A stretch of 64,000 bases of DNA, from contig NZ_BAAACZ010000018.1 in the NCBI RefSeq assembly GCF_039521975.1, positions 124,001-188,000 of the forward strand, in the 5' to 3' direction. This document shows positions 7,889 to 15,693 of the stretch, piece after piece (the first letter of the stretch is position 1; each line of letters begins with the position of its first letter). A program made the translations under genes and the position numbers. This DNA comes from Alkalibacillus silvisoli. GTDB lineage: Bacteria; Bacillota; Bacilli; Bacillales; Alkalibacillaceae. The notes under the pieces were generated by a model that was not told the DNA's origin, did not search any database, and saw nothing but the letters and a program-made list of their open reading frames with translations.

Positions 7889-9079
7889 ATGAAGGAGGTA
7901 ATCTCAATCGTACATTTTGAACAATCTGAATTACTAAAGCGGTTACCCGAGCAGTTTTTTGCTAGTCTTGTCGGTAAAACACAGGCATTAAAGCGTGAAG
8001 GACATGATGTCATAAATTTAGGTCAAGGCAATCCAGATCAACCAACTCCGGACAATGTTGTTAAAGCTTTGCAAAATGCCGCAGGAAACCCTATCCATCA
8101 TAAGTACTCGCCGTTTCGGGGGTTTTCATTTTTAAAAGAAGCCGTCGCAACATTTTATGAGCGTGAATATGGTGTTACACTCGATCAAGAAACAGAAGTC
8201 GCGGTTCTTTTTGGGACGAAGACAGGATTAGTTGAAATTAGTCAGTGCTACTTAAATCCTGGCGATACAGCACTGCTACCTGACCCAGGCTACCCTGATT
8301 ATTTATCCGGCATTGCTTTAGCAAACGCTAAACCGAGCTTTTTTCCACTTTTAGAAAAGAATCACTTTCTACCAAACTATGATGAGATGAGTGAGGAAGC
8401 GCTTGATTTGGCGAAATTAATGTTTTTAAATTATCCGAATAACCCAACCTCAGCAACAGCTACGCGTGAATTCTTTGATGAGACAGTTGAAGTAGCGAAA
8501 AGGCGCAATATTTGTGTCGTGCATGATTTTGCCTATGGGGCGATTGGCTTTGATGGTCAAAAGCCGACAAGCTTTCTCGAATCTGAAGGAGCGAAAGAAG
8601 TCGGTATTGAAACCTATACGTTATCGAAAACTTATAATATGGCTGGGTGGCGAGTTGGCTTTGCAGTCGGTAATCATTCTGTCATTGAAAGCTTGAACGT
8701 CATTCAAGACCACTTGTACGTTAGTTTGTTTGGTGCAGTACAAGAAGCGGCAGCTGAAGCATTATTAGGAGATCAGTCTGCGGTGGATGAGTTGGTGACT
8801 ACATATGAGACAAGGCGAGATGCATTAGTTAAAGCAGCAAAATCTATTGGTTGGGAAGTCACCGCACCTAAAGGAACATTCTTTGCTTGGTTTAAAGTGC
8901 CTGAAGGATATTCCTCAGAGCAATTTGCTGAGCTTTTGTTACGTGAGGCGCATGTTGTTGTCGCACCAGGTAGTGGATTTGGTGAAACAGGTGAAGGTTA
9001 TGTCCGTATTGGATTACTCGATGAGCCAGAGCGATTAGAAGAGGCGATGAAGCGAATTGGTCAGCTAGGTGTATTTTAA
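7889..9079 (+). CDS. mtnE: Methionine-salvage aminotransferase MtnE
   Basis: Class I PLP aminotransferase, about 390 residues, very close in pattern to B. subtilis MtnE (YkrV), which transaminates 2-oxo-4-methylthiobutyrate to methionine. Visible blocks: INLGQGNPDQPTPDNVV, PDPGYPDYLSG, NYPNNPTSA, VVHDFAYGAIGFDG and the PLP-lysine motif TLSKTYNMAGWR. The only canonical start is ATG 7889, but the strong AAGGAGGT ribosome site (7892-7899) lies just inside it. It is ideally spaced for an ATC codon at 7907, where homologous proteins begin (xFEQS). The start is therefore uncertain. Confidence 0.9.
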   Translation: MKEVISIVHFEQSELLKRLPEQFFASLVGKTQALKREGHDVINLGQGNPDQPTPDNVVKALQNAAGNPIHHKYSPFRGFSFLKEAVATFYEREYGVTLDQETEVAVLFGTKTGLVEISQCYLNPGDTALLPDPGYPDYLSGIALANAKPSFFPLLEKNHFLPNYDEMSEEALDLAKLMFLNYPNNPTSATATREFFDETVEVAKRRNICVVHDFAYGAIGFDGQKPTSFLESEGAKEVGIETYTLSKTYNMAGWRVGFAVGNHSVIESLNVIQDHLYVSLFGAVQEAAAEALLGDQSAVDELVTTYETRRDALVKAAKSIGWEVTAPKGTFFAWFKVPEGYSSEQFAELLLREAHVVVAPGSGFGETGEGYVRIGLLDEPERLEEAMKRIGQLGVF

Positions 9080-9183
9080 ATGGGGAAACCCCACCATTAA
9101 CCATGAAAATGAAAGTCAAGTTCAGAAATGGTACGAGGCATTAAGAAAGTAAAAACTCACAAAATAAGGAGAGGATGAGGGTA

Positions 9184-9663
9184 ATGACGCCTATTAAGTA
9201 TGCGATTCAGGATTACTATCCAGAAGATTTAGCCCATTGTTTTGGATGTGGTCGTAATAATCAATTAGGTCATGGGTTTAGAACAGGATGGAGTGGTGAT
9301 GAAACGTTAACCATTTATAAGCCAGAACCAGAGCATACAGCTATTCCAGGTTTTGTTTATGGTGGCTTATTAGCATCACTCATTGACTGTCATGGGACAG
9401 GTTCAGCTTCTTTAGCCTTGCACCGCAAACAGGGCAACGAGCCAGAAGATAGTATAGAACCACCTCGTTTCGTAACAGCTTCATTGGAAGTGAAATACTT
9501 AAAGCCAACGCCTCAGAACGTTGAATTACTTACAATTGGACAAGTTGAAGAAGTCCACTCGAAAAAGTTTAATGTACATACAGAAGTGTATGCTCATGAA
9601 GATCTTGTCGCTAAAGGGCTTGTCGTTGCAGCTGTCATGCCTGAAGGGTTTGGCTCGTCGTAG
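9184..9663 (+). CDS. Hotdog-fold PaaI-type thioesterase
   Basis: 159 residues with the hotdog signature HTAIPGFVYGGLLASLIDCHGTGSA and the later VTASLEVKYLKPTP strand. An N-terminal HCFGCGRNN motif is typical of the 4HB/PaaI subgroup. These enzymes hydrolyse acyl-CoA esters; the substrate is unknown. Start set at 9184 because AAGGAGAGG is nine bases upstream; an ATG at 9175 overlaps that site. It follows mtnE by ~100 bases and may be co-transcribed. Confidence 0.82.
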   Translation: MTPIKYAIQDYYPEDLAHCFGCGRNNQLGHGFRTGWSGDETLTIYKPEPEHTAIPGFVYGGLLASLIDCHGTGSASLALHRKQGNEPEDSIEPPRFVTASLEVKYLKPTPQNVELLTIGQVEEVHSKKFNVHTEVYAHEDLVAKGLVVAAVMPEGFGSS

Positions 9664-9763
9664 TTTATATGAACGAATGTAACTGAACGAAAAATGTATA
9701 AAAATTATAGTACTTAGCCAAAATTAAGGAAGACTTATTAATACATTTTCGGAGGTAACTTTA

Positions 9764-10336
9764 GTGGCGCAACAAGAGCACTTCAATCAGATAATGGAGT
9801 TAACAGAGCAGCTACATGAACAAATAGAAACTTATTGGCATCAATTTTCTTCATTCGATACTTGGCAATTTTGGGTCAATCTATTTTTAGTAATTCTTCC
9901 ATTAATTATTTTGTATTTTGCTATTGATCGCACTAGAATATTTGAAATTTTATTTTATGGTCTTTCAGTTCATATGCTTTGGAATTATTCAAGTAACTAC
10001 TTAGAATCAGAAACCTTGTTTGTAACCGTTTATTTTACTACACCGTTGTTACCTTACGCCTTTTCAATGGTTGCCTCAGCCTTACCTGTTGCTTTTATGT
10101 TATTGTATCAGTATTGTACCAACCGAGGGAAAAACTTCTATATCTACGTGATATTATTAAGTGCTTTTTTCGCGTTATTATTCGCCCCATTAGAAACGAT
10201 GATTGGGCTTACTTATTTAGGGGAAGGGTTTAATTATTTTTACATCTTTCTTATCGATATAGTCATTGCTATAGGTGCATACTGGCTTGTTCAGATTTTA
10301 ATTAAATCTCGTGATCGCGCAATTTCAAAAACATGA
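9764..10336 (+). CDS. CBO0543-like multi-pass membrane protein
   Basis: 190 residues: an amphipathic, Glu/Gln-rich N terminus (~30 residues) followed by five hydrophobic helices. It starts at GTG with CGGAGGT seven to eight bases upstream. The overall layout resembles the uncharacterised CBO0543 membrane family common in sporulating Firmicutes. No catalytic motif is visible and function is unknown. Confidence 0.68.
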   Translation: MAQQEHFNQIMELTEQLHEQIETYWHQFSSFDTWQFWVNLFLVILPLIILYFAIDRTRIFEILFYGLSVHMLWNYSSNYLESETLFVTVYFTTPLLPYAFSMVASALPVAFMLLYQYCTNRGKNFYIYVILLSAFFALLFAPLETMIGLTYLGEGFNYFYIFLIDIVIAIGAYWLVQILIKSRDRAISKT

Positions 10337-10339
10337 ACA

Positions 10340-10383
10340 AGTAAAAGCTGTCCTATTTAACGGTAGGACAGCTTTTACTTTTA
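10340..10383. terminator. Bidirectional terminator
   Basis: A 17-bp stem beginning AAGTAAAAGCTGTCCTA and closing TAGGACAGCTTTTACTT, with A and T flanks, between convergent genes. Confidence 0.9.
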
Positions 10384-11361
10384 TTAAAGTTCTGGGTCTT
10401 CATAATAGTAATCAACTGGTTCTGGAGCGATTTCTGAACGCTCTAGTGCAGGTGTAGAAGGCCTAGCAGCATGATAAACAGCTGCACCTACAATTTTCGT
10501 TACATCTTCTAATTTCTCAGTGCTAATCTTTTCAATTGTGTCTTCTGGCGAGTGGTACCATGGCTCTAATGGTGTATGAATGAATAGGGCTGCTGGAATT
10601 CCCCTTTCATAAAATGGCACGTGGTCACTACGACCAAGCATGCTAAATGGCGGTATGTCATTATGAGACACTCTAGCACCAGCTGAAGCGGCTAAATCAG
10701 TTACGGTATTTTGATTACCATCAACTGTGAACATGGTTAAATCACCAGCATCAGCACTTCCAATCATATCTAACTGGAACATGCCTACAGTACTTTCAAC
10801 CTCATCTTCACTCATGTTCTCCGCATAATAACGAGAACCAACTAAGCCTCGCTCCTCAGCTCCAAAAGCAATAAATTGAATTTCTGTATCTACAGGAGCA
10901 TTAGCCATGACGCGAGCTAATTCTAATAAAGCACCAGTTCCAGAAGCGTTATCATTGGCACCAGGTGAACCTGGAACAGAATCATGGTGTGCCCCTACGA
11001 TTAACTTTTGCCCACTATCTTGGTTACGATTGTTTGGCTCTTTAGTCGCAATGACGTTGTAAGATGTGAATCCTAATGTATCAAAAGGTTGGATTTCTAC
11101 ATCTTCATAACCATAACTTTCAAATTCCTCAACTAAATAATCCACCGTTTCTAATTCAGCATCAGTTCCAGCAACTCTTGGACCAATCGTTTCAGATAAA
11201 TAAGAAACATGCTCGTAAATTCGGTCGATATCAATTTGTTTTATAACCCGGTTGTCAAAAGCATGATCCCCAGGGTTACCGGTATCATCTGCATAACCTG
11301 ATAGAGGTACCATTGTAAAAACTAAGATTAAGATTAACAAATAAAACAAAGAACGTTTCAT
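10384..11361 (-). CDS. Secreted M28-family zinc aminopeptidase
   Basis: 325 residues with a Sec signal peptide (residues 1-24, cleavage near SGYA-DD). The di-zinc M28 motifs are complete: His125 in VGAHHDSV, Asp137 in GANDNASGT, Glu169/Glu170 in FGAEERGL, Asp198 in QLDMIG and His270 in WYHSPEDT. The likely job is extracellular removal of N-terminal amino acids from peptides for nutrition. AGGAGAAG gives the ribosome site. It appears monocistronic. Confidence 0.9.
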   Translation of the reverse strand: MKRSLFYLLILILVFTMVPLSGYADDTGNPGDHAFDNRVIKQIDIDRIYEHVSYLSETIGPRVAGTDAELETVDYLVEEFESYGYEDVEIQPFDTLGFTSYNVIATKEPNNRNQDSGQKLIVGAHHDSVPGSPGANDNASGTGALLELARVMANAPVDTEIQFIAFGAEERGLVGSRYYAENMSEDEVESTVGMFQLDMIGSADAGDLTMFTVDGNQNTVTDLAASAGARVSHNDIPPFSMLGRSDHVPFYERGIPAALFIHTPLEPWYHSPEDTIEKISTEKLEDVTKIVGAAVYHAARPSTPALERSEIAPEPVDYYYEDPEL

Positions 11362-11638
11362 AGACTTCTCCTCACTTTCGTTAAATAATAAACTTTTGAG
11401 GTCTGTGTCTTAGAAGTAGGTAAAGGTTAAATTTGAATAAATATTCAGAATTTAATCTTAATTCTATTTTCATCTGTGTACCCTACTCTTGTAAATAGTG
11501 CATAACTCCTTATTGTTAATAGAGTAATAGATTATATATACTTGTTAGAATTTGCTTATACCCTAGCTTAGGGGGTTTTCGGCATTTTTCGAGTAGACCA
11601 AAGTATTAGTATGAAATAATGGGTTGTAATGAACTGTC

Positions 11639-11891
11639 TTGACGTTTCAATCAACATCATATAAAGTGAACACAAACGAATAAAGGAAGTGAACTGTAGG
11701 CTAATGAAGTAAACTCCTATTTTACACACGAACGGAAAAGTATGTCGTTTATGCTCTCATTAAGAGAGTTTATTTTGCATGCTTTTGGTTAGTTGTAGGA
11801 TAGGAGTGGTGGTCTTACTTGTTCATTTTAATTTTGAACGGTAATTTTTCTTAGCTCCTATCCTCATGAGATTGAGGTAGGGGCTTTTTTT
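11639..11891 (+). promoter_or_regulatory. Attenuation leader of the ABC-F gene (promoter to terminator)
   Basis: A promoter-like TTGACG (11639-11644) and TATAAA (11660-11665, short 15-bp spacer) is followed by ~220 bases of leader. A rho-independent terminator (11853-11880s, AGCTCCTATCCTCA against TGAGGTAGGGGCT, then TTTTTTT) ends 27 bases before the ABC-F start. AGGATAGGAG (11797-11806) is perfectly complementary to CTCCTATCCT inside the terminator (11855-11864). An earlier ACTCCTAT (11713-11720) can pair with the same segment. These three mutually exclusive partners are the layout of a ribosome-mediated attenuator, as known for vmlR- and vga-type genes. The upstream 11362-11638 stretch shows nothing clear. 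Confidence 0.72.
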
Positions 11892-11917
11892 GCTCCGAAA
11901 CGAAAGGAGTAGGTTAT

Positions 11918-13492
11918 ATGTTATGTCGTATTTATGAAGTTGAATATGAAATTAGTAGCCATATGTTGTTTCAAGTAAAAGACTTAACCATTCAAGAGGG
12001 TGACTGCATTGGGTTGGTAGGAAAGAATGGTTCTGGAAAATCAACATTACTAAGTTTAATTAATGGAGACCTTGAACCAACAAAGGGGTCTATTAAACGC
12101 TATAGCCAAGTAGAACTTTTGCCACAAATTAAACCAGCACAACAAGGTATGAGTGGAGGGGAATTAACTCAAGAGTGGTTAAAGGACTTATTTGCAAGAG
12201 AGAGTGATCTCATCTTATTAGACGAACCAACGACTCATCTAGATTACTGGCGGATTGAAGAGCTTGAACGACAATTGAAAGCGTATAAAAAGCCTATGGT
12301 GATTGTCTCTCATGACCGTACATTTTTAAATCGATTGTGTAATCAAATTTGGGAAATTGACGGTAAAGCCGTTAATGAGTATCAAGGGAACTATGACGAT
12401 TACGAAAGGCAGAAGCTAGTCGAAAAACAGCACCATGAAAAAGAATACGAAAAATACTTGGAACAGAAGCAGCATTTAGAACAAGCAATTGAACAAAAAG
12501 AGGCAAAAGCTGCCCGCGCAACAAAAAAGCCTAAAAACGTCTCAGCATCAGAAGCCAAAATCACAGGAGCTAAGCCATACTTTGCCAAAAAGCAGAAGAA
12601 GCTCAATAAAGGTGCAAAAGCGTTAAAAACACGCCTTGAACAACTTGACCCAGTTGAAAAAATTAAAGAACTACCACCGATTGAAATGCAATTGCCAAAT
12701 ACTGAAGAATTAGGTTCGAAAACGTTAATTCGTTGTGAAGACTTGGAAGGTAAAGCAGGGGATAAGGCGTTATTTTACCCGACAACATTTTATATAAAAT
12801 TTGGTGAGCGAATCGCGATCATTGGTGAGAATGGATCGGGCAAAAGCACACTGATTAAAAATATAATGGAACAACGAGAAGAAGTAAAACACTCGCCTCA
12901 ATTAAAAATTGGTTATTTCGATCAACAACTCAAGACTTTACGAAGTGAAAAAACGATTATAGATAATGTTCGCGAAACCTCGATTCAAGATGAAACCCTA
13001 ATGCGAACGATCCTAGCTCGATTAGGGTTTAGGCGTGAAAAAGTTTATAAAAAAGTCGGCGTTTTAAGTGGTGGTGAGCGTGTAAAAGTCGCATTAGCTA
13101 AAATTTTTGTAAGTGATGTTAATACATTAGTGTTAGATGAGCCAACGAACTTCTTAGATATAGAAGCGCTAGAAGCATTAGAAGGGTTGCTACTGGAGTA
13201 CCCAGGAACGTTAATTTTCGTCTCACATGACCGGAGCTTTGTTAATCGACTTGCTAAGAAACTACTTATTATAGAAAATCAACAAGTTCATTTGTTTGAA
13301 GGTAGTTTAGATGAATGGCAAAATTCTGTGCCACATGCGAGCGCAGTCAATAACCTTGAGCAAGAGTTATTAGTGATTGAAAACCAAATTTCAGAAGTAT
13401 TAGGTAAATTAAGCTTAACCCCGTCAGAAGAGCTCGAGAAAGAATTTGATCAGTTAATTAAGCGGAAACAAGCATTGAAGAAAATGAACTAG
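11918..13492 (+). CDS. Vga-type antibiotic-resistance ABC-F protein
   Basis: 524 residues with two ABC domains and no membrane segments. Domain 1 has GLVGKNGSGKST (residues 33-43), MSGGE and LILLDEPTTHLD; domain 2 has IIGENGSGKST, LSGGERVKVALAK and TLVLDEPTNFLD. Between Walker A and the first signature the chain is very short, as in Vga proteins. The linker (KAARATKKPKNVSASEAKITGAKPYFAKKQKK in sense) is the Vga interdomain linker. Such proteins bind the ribosomal E site and dislodge pleuromutilins, lincosamides and streptogramin A. The leader upstream predicts antibiotic-dependent induction. Assignment to a named vga/vml subtype would need alignment. Confidence 0.88.
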   Translation: MLCRIYEVEYEISSHMLFQVKDLTIQEGDCIGLVGKNGSGKSTLLSLINGDLEPTKGSIKRYSQVELLPQIKPAQQGMSGGELTQEWLKDLFARESDLILLDEPTTHLDYWRIEELERQLKAYKKPMVIVSHDRTFLNRLCNQIWEIDGKAVNEYQGNYDDYERQKLVEKQHHEKEYEKYLEQKQHLEQAIEQKEAKAARATKKPKNVSASEAKITGAKPYFAKKQKKLNKGAKALKTRLEQLDPVEKIKELPPIEMQLPNTEELGSKTLIRCEDLEGKAGDKALFYPTTFYIKFGERIAIIGENGSGKSTLIKNIMEQREEVKHSPQLKIGYFDQQLKTLRSEKTIIDNVRETSIQDETLMRTILARLGFRREKVYKKVGVLSGGERVKVALAKIFVSDVNTLVLDEPTNFLDIEALEALEGLLLEYPGTLIFVSHDRSFVNRLAKKLLIIENQQVHLFEGSLDEWQNSVPHASAVNNLEQELLVIENQISEVLGKLSLTPSEELEKEFDQLIKRKQALKKMN

Positions 13493-13538
13493 CAGTAAGC
13501 ACGACAATTAATTACAATAGAGTAAAGGTGGTGGGTAA

Positions 13539-14132
13539 ATGGAGCTATTAATCGTAAGGCATGGTCAGTCTGTTGCAGACCTTGAAAACCGACATGAAGG
13601 AAGGGCTAACTTTCCGTTAACAAGCTTAGGAGAAGAGCAGGCAAATCAAGTTGCAACATGGATTGATGATCATTATGAAATTGATCACATTATATCAAGC
13701 CCATTAAGACGCGCTAATACAACAGCGAATTACATTGCAGGTAAAGTCGGTGGAATTGTTAAACAAGATGACGCTTTAATGGAGTGGAACAACGGGAAGC
13801 TTCAAGGGATGCTCAAGACTGAAGCGGTGGATCAATTCCCATTACCGCAAGAAGGACGTAAACGACATGATGATTATTATGAATGCGAGTCGATGATTAA
13901 TTTTAGAGCGCGTATAGAAACATTTTGGTCGAAATTATTAGAAGTTGAAGCAGAGCGTATATGTATTGTGGCGCATGGTGGAACGATTAATATGCTTTAT
14001 CAAAGCTTTATGAATCTCCCGATGGATACGAATGTTACCTTGCATACTGGTGATACAGGTGTTCATCTGTGGCAAGTCAAAGGTGGAAAGCGCATAATCA
14101 AATATGCTAACTTACAAATTCATTTAGGCTAG
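13539..14132 (+). CDS. Histidine phosphatase (phosphoglycerate-mutase-like)
   Basis: 197 residues. Catalytic motif LLIVRHGQS (Arg7-His8-Gly9), a second Arg block SSPLRRANTTA and the distal catalytic His in IVAHGGTI. The size and lack of mutase-specific blocks suggest a broad phosphatase rather than glycolytic GpmA. AAGGTGGTGGG supplies the ribosome site; it follows the ABC-F gene by 46 bases and may share its transcript. Confidence 0.82.
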   Translation: MELLIVRHGQSVADLENRHEGRANFPLTSLGEEQANQVATWIDDHYEIDHIISSPLRRANTTANYIAGKVGGIVKQDDALMEWNNGKLQGMLKTEAVDQFPLPQEGRKRHDDYYECESMINFRARIETFWSKLLEVEAERICIVAHGGTINMLYQSFMNLPMDTNVTLHTGDTGVHLWQVKGGKRIIKYANLQIHLG

Positions 14133-14186
14133 GTACGTCATAGAGGAAACTTATATAACTCTTGAATAACTTGTTATGTTAACAAA

Positions 14187-14216
14187 TTGACAGGTTCATC
14201 AACATATGGCTATAAT
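14187..14216 (+). promoter_or_regulatory. Consensus sigma-A promoter, antisense RNA copy 1
   Basis: TTGACA and TATAAT, both perfect, with an 18-bp spacer; predicted start near 14223. There is no plausible plus-strand ORF downstream, so it should drive a non-coding RNA. Confidence 0.85.
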
Positions 14217-14222
14217 GTAGAT

Positions 14223-14406
14223 AAATAAACAATACATGTTACATGTATAAAATGAATAGTATTAACTAAAACTAAAAAAGATGGAATGCTGTTACATTCC
14301 ATCTTAGTAGCAGCTCTCCGCCTCGCAAGGTAAGAGTTGTTACCGTCTGTGGTGTTAATTTTTTGTCTTACTACCTTGCTCGCTACAGCAAGGTAGTTTA
14401 TTTTTG
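14223..14406 (+). ncRNA. Predicted antisense antitoxin RNA, copy 1 (~184 nt)
   Basis: It runs from the consensus promoter to a plus-strand terminator (stem ACTACCTTGCT/AGCAAGGTAGT at 14370-14397, then TTATTTTT). It is complementary to the last ~50 bases of the 51-codon minus-strand ORF and its whole 3' region. Length and 3'-overlap geometry are those of RatA, SR4 and SR5, antitoxins of B. subtilis txpA, bsrG and bsrE. Confidence 0.66.
14278..14305 (-). terminator. Terminator of toxin mRNA copy 1
   Basis: Stem AAGATGGAATG/CATTCCATCTT with a six-base loop, then TTTTT on the minus strand, about 50 bases after the toxin stop codon. Confidence 0.85.
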
Positions 14407-14510
14407 ACTGTGTTTATCATGAAGATAAACGGAAAGACAAAAATATGAGCATCTAATAACGTCATGAATCCTATAGATCCTAGGATTACCCATAACATTT
14501 TATGGCTCAT
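14355..14510 (-). CDS. Predicted type I toxin peptide, copy 1 (51 aa)
   Basis: One membrane helix of ~28 residues (MLWVILGSIGF onward) interrupted by an Asp-Ala-His in the middle, then a polar basic tail with CC and ending SKTKN. AAAGGGGGTGAG precedes the ATG. It is identical to copy 2 except Val35 for Gly and the last residues (TKN instead of KKV). Its promoter is probably the one at 14693-14721. It resembles TxpA/Bsr toxins in size and topology only; sequence identity to a known family was not seen. Confidence 0.6.
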   Translation of the reverse strand: MSHKMLWVILGSIGFMTLLDAHIFVFPFIFMINTVKNKLPCCSEQGSKTKN

Positions 14511-14621
14511 AGGCTCACCCCCTTTCTCACCTATAGATAGACGAGATAAAAGAGGTAAAACGTCACAGAAATATGTCCTGTGACTTGCTTTTACAACCCA
14601 GCCATTGAAACAAGAGTATAC

Positions 14622-14693
14622 TTAAATGTTAGTTTCTTCTTCTTTATAGTCCAGCTGCTTCTCTAACTTCGCCAACAATTTTGAAAAGAAACA
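14622..14693 (-). pseudogene. 3' remnant of a copy of the 75-residue membrane-protein gene
   Basis: The frame reads SKLLAKLEKQLDYKEEETNI then stop, matching the C terminus of the intact gene at 15262-15489 (VAELEKQQLDYKEEETNI) with one Gln codon lost. An in-frame stop lies directly upstream and the membrane part is absent. It shows that the duplicated block once included this gene. Confidence 0.78.
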
Positions 14694-14721
14694 TTATACT
14701 TATAAAACCTATTAATGTTAA
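14693..14721 (-). promoter_or_regulatory. Near-consensus promoter reading into toxin copy 1
   Basis: On the minus strand TTAACA, 17-bp spacer, TATAAT. It lies at the join of the two repeat units; its -35 falls inside the left end of copy 2. It replaces the region deleted upstream of copy 1. Confidence 0.6.
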
Positions 14722-14725
14722 CAAA

Positions 14726-14755
14726 TTGACAGGTTCATCAACATATGGCTATAAT
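14726..14755 (+). promoter_or_regulatory. Consensus sigma-A promoter, antisense RNA copy 2
   Basis: Same TTGACA-18-TATAAT as copy 1; predicted start near 14762. Confidence 0.85.
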
Positions 14756-14761
14756 GTAGAT

Positions 14762-14945
14762 AAATAAACAATACATGTTACATGTATAAAATGAATAGTA
14801 TTAACTAAAACTAAAAAAGATGGAATGCTGTCACATTCCATCTTAGTAGCAGCTCTCCGCCTCACAAGGTAAGGGTTGTTACCAGCTCAGTTGCTAAACT
14901 TTTTTCTTACTACCTTGCTCGCTACAGCAAGGTAGTTTATTTTTG
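14762..14945 (+). ncRNA. Predicted antisense antitoxin RNA, copy 2 (~184 nt)
   Basis: Ends at the plus-strand stem 14909-14936 followed by TTATTTTT. It differs from copy 1 chiefly in the 21-bp block 14884-14904, just before the terminator, which pairs with the toxin stop-codon region. Confidence 0.66.
14817..14844 (-). terminator. Terminator of toxin mRNA copy 2
   Basis: Same stem as copy 1 with one loop change, followed by TTTTT on the minus strand. Confidence 0.85.
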
Positions 14946-15049
14946 CCTGTGTTTATCATGAAGATAAACGGAAAGACAAAAATATGAGCATCTAATAACG
15001 TCATGAATCCTATAGATCCTAGGATTACCCATAACATTTTATGGCTCAT
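14894..15049 (-). CDS. Predicted type I toxin peptide, copy 2 (51 aa)
   Basis: Hydrophobic N-terminal helix, then NTGKNK and a CC-containing basic tail ending SKKKV. The frame is open to 15181, but AAAGGGGGTGAG before the ATG at 15049 and the matching start in copy 1 fix this start. A TATAAT on the minus strand (15135-15140) may be the -10 of its promoter, with no good -35. Convergent with antisense RNA copy 2. Confidence 0.6.
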   Translation of the reverse strand: MSHKMLWVILGSIGFMTLLDAHIFVFPFIFMINTGKNKLPCCSEQGSKKKV

Positions 15050-15191
15050 AGGCTCACCCCCTTTCTCACCTATAGATAGACGAGATAAAAGAGGTAAAAC
15101 CCTTACCTTGCTTAACGAATTACTGCTTGTCTCAATTATACATGAACCTCCAATTTTTATGAAGTTGTATCGAACGTACATTTGTGTTTTG

Positions 15192-15224
15192 CAAATAAAA
15201 AGTCACAGAAATATGTCCTGTGAC
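15192..15224 (-). terminator. Terminator of the 75-residue membrane-protein gene
   Basis: Minus-strand stem GTCACAG/CTGTGAC, then TTTTTATTT. In copy 1 (14562-14584) the stem survives but the T-run is reduced to GTTTTACC. Confidence 0.72.
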
Positions 15225-15261
15225 TTGCTTTTACAACCCAGCCATTGAAACAAGAGTATGC

Positions 15262-15489
15262 TTAAATGTTAGTTTCTTCTTCTTTATAGTCCAGCTGCTG
15301 CTTCTCTAACTCCGCCACACGCCTCTCAAGGTCGTTTTCACTTTTCTTACTTGAAAAGGCTAAAAAGGCGCTAACCAGTAGACCTAATCCAAGACCAATA
15401 AACATGCCAGCACCAGATTCACCAAAAATCATTCCAATCCCCATGCCTAACAATAGACCACCAGGGATTATTAATTGTCTCGAAGCCAT
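15262..15489 (-). CDS. Small Gly-rich two-helix membrane protein with coiled-coil tail
   Basis: 75 residues: two Gly-rich membrane helices (GGLLLGMGIGMIFG and FIGLGLGLLVSAFLAF) and a charged C-terminal heptad segment (ENDLERRVAELEKQQLDYKEEE). TATGGAGGG is the ribosome site. Such glycine-zipper proteins often oligomerise in membranes. Function unknown; a decayed copy of its end lies in the neighbouring repeat. Confidence 0.72.
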   Translation of the reverse strand: MASRQLIIPGGLLLGMGIGMIFGESGAGMFIGLGLGLLVSAFLAFSSKKSENDLERRVAELEKQQLDYKEEETNI

Positions 15490-15693
15490 AATAACCCTCC
15501 ATAATTAAACCGTATATTTAATACTATTACGACAAAGTTTGGACAATTCCTTTAAAAAAGTTAATGAAGCGACTAAAGAGGAGTGTAAAGGTCAGAAGGA
15601 GAAATAAACAAGTGAACTGTTTATAGAAGAACCTAGAGGCTTTGATGCATGATAAGTAGAAATCCATATATCTCACTGAATTGAGGTGGTTTT

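Larger units (their letters stand above)
14176..15100. repeat. Tandem duplication, 386-bp units 539 bp apart
   Basis: Bases 14176-14561 match 14715-15100 without a single indel. I count 13 substitutions, nine of them packed into 21 bp (14345-14365 against 14884-14904). After the units, similarity resumes at 14562 and 15202, copy 1 lacking 101 bases present in copy 2. Each unit holds a plus-strand promoter and terminator and a minus-strand 51-codon ORF. Confidence 0.93.

Noticed and set aside
14894..15181. 95-codon form of toxin copy 2
   Set aside because: The 44 upstream codons run through a region absent from copy 1; the ribosome site and paralogue fix the start at 15049.
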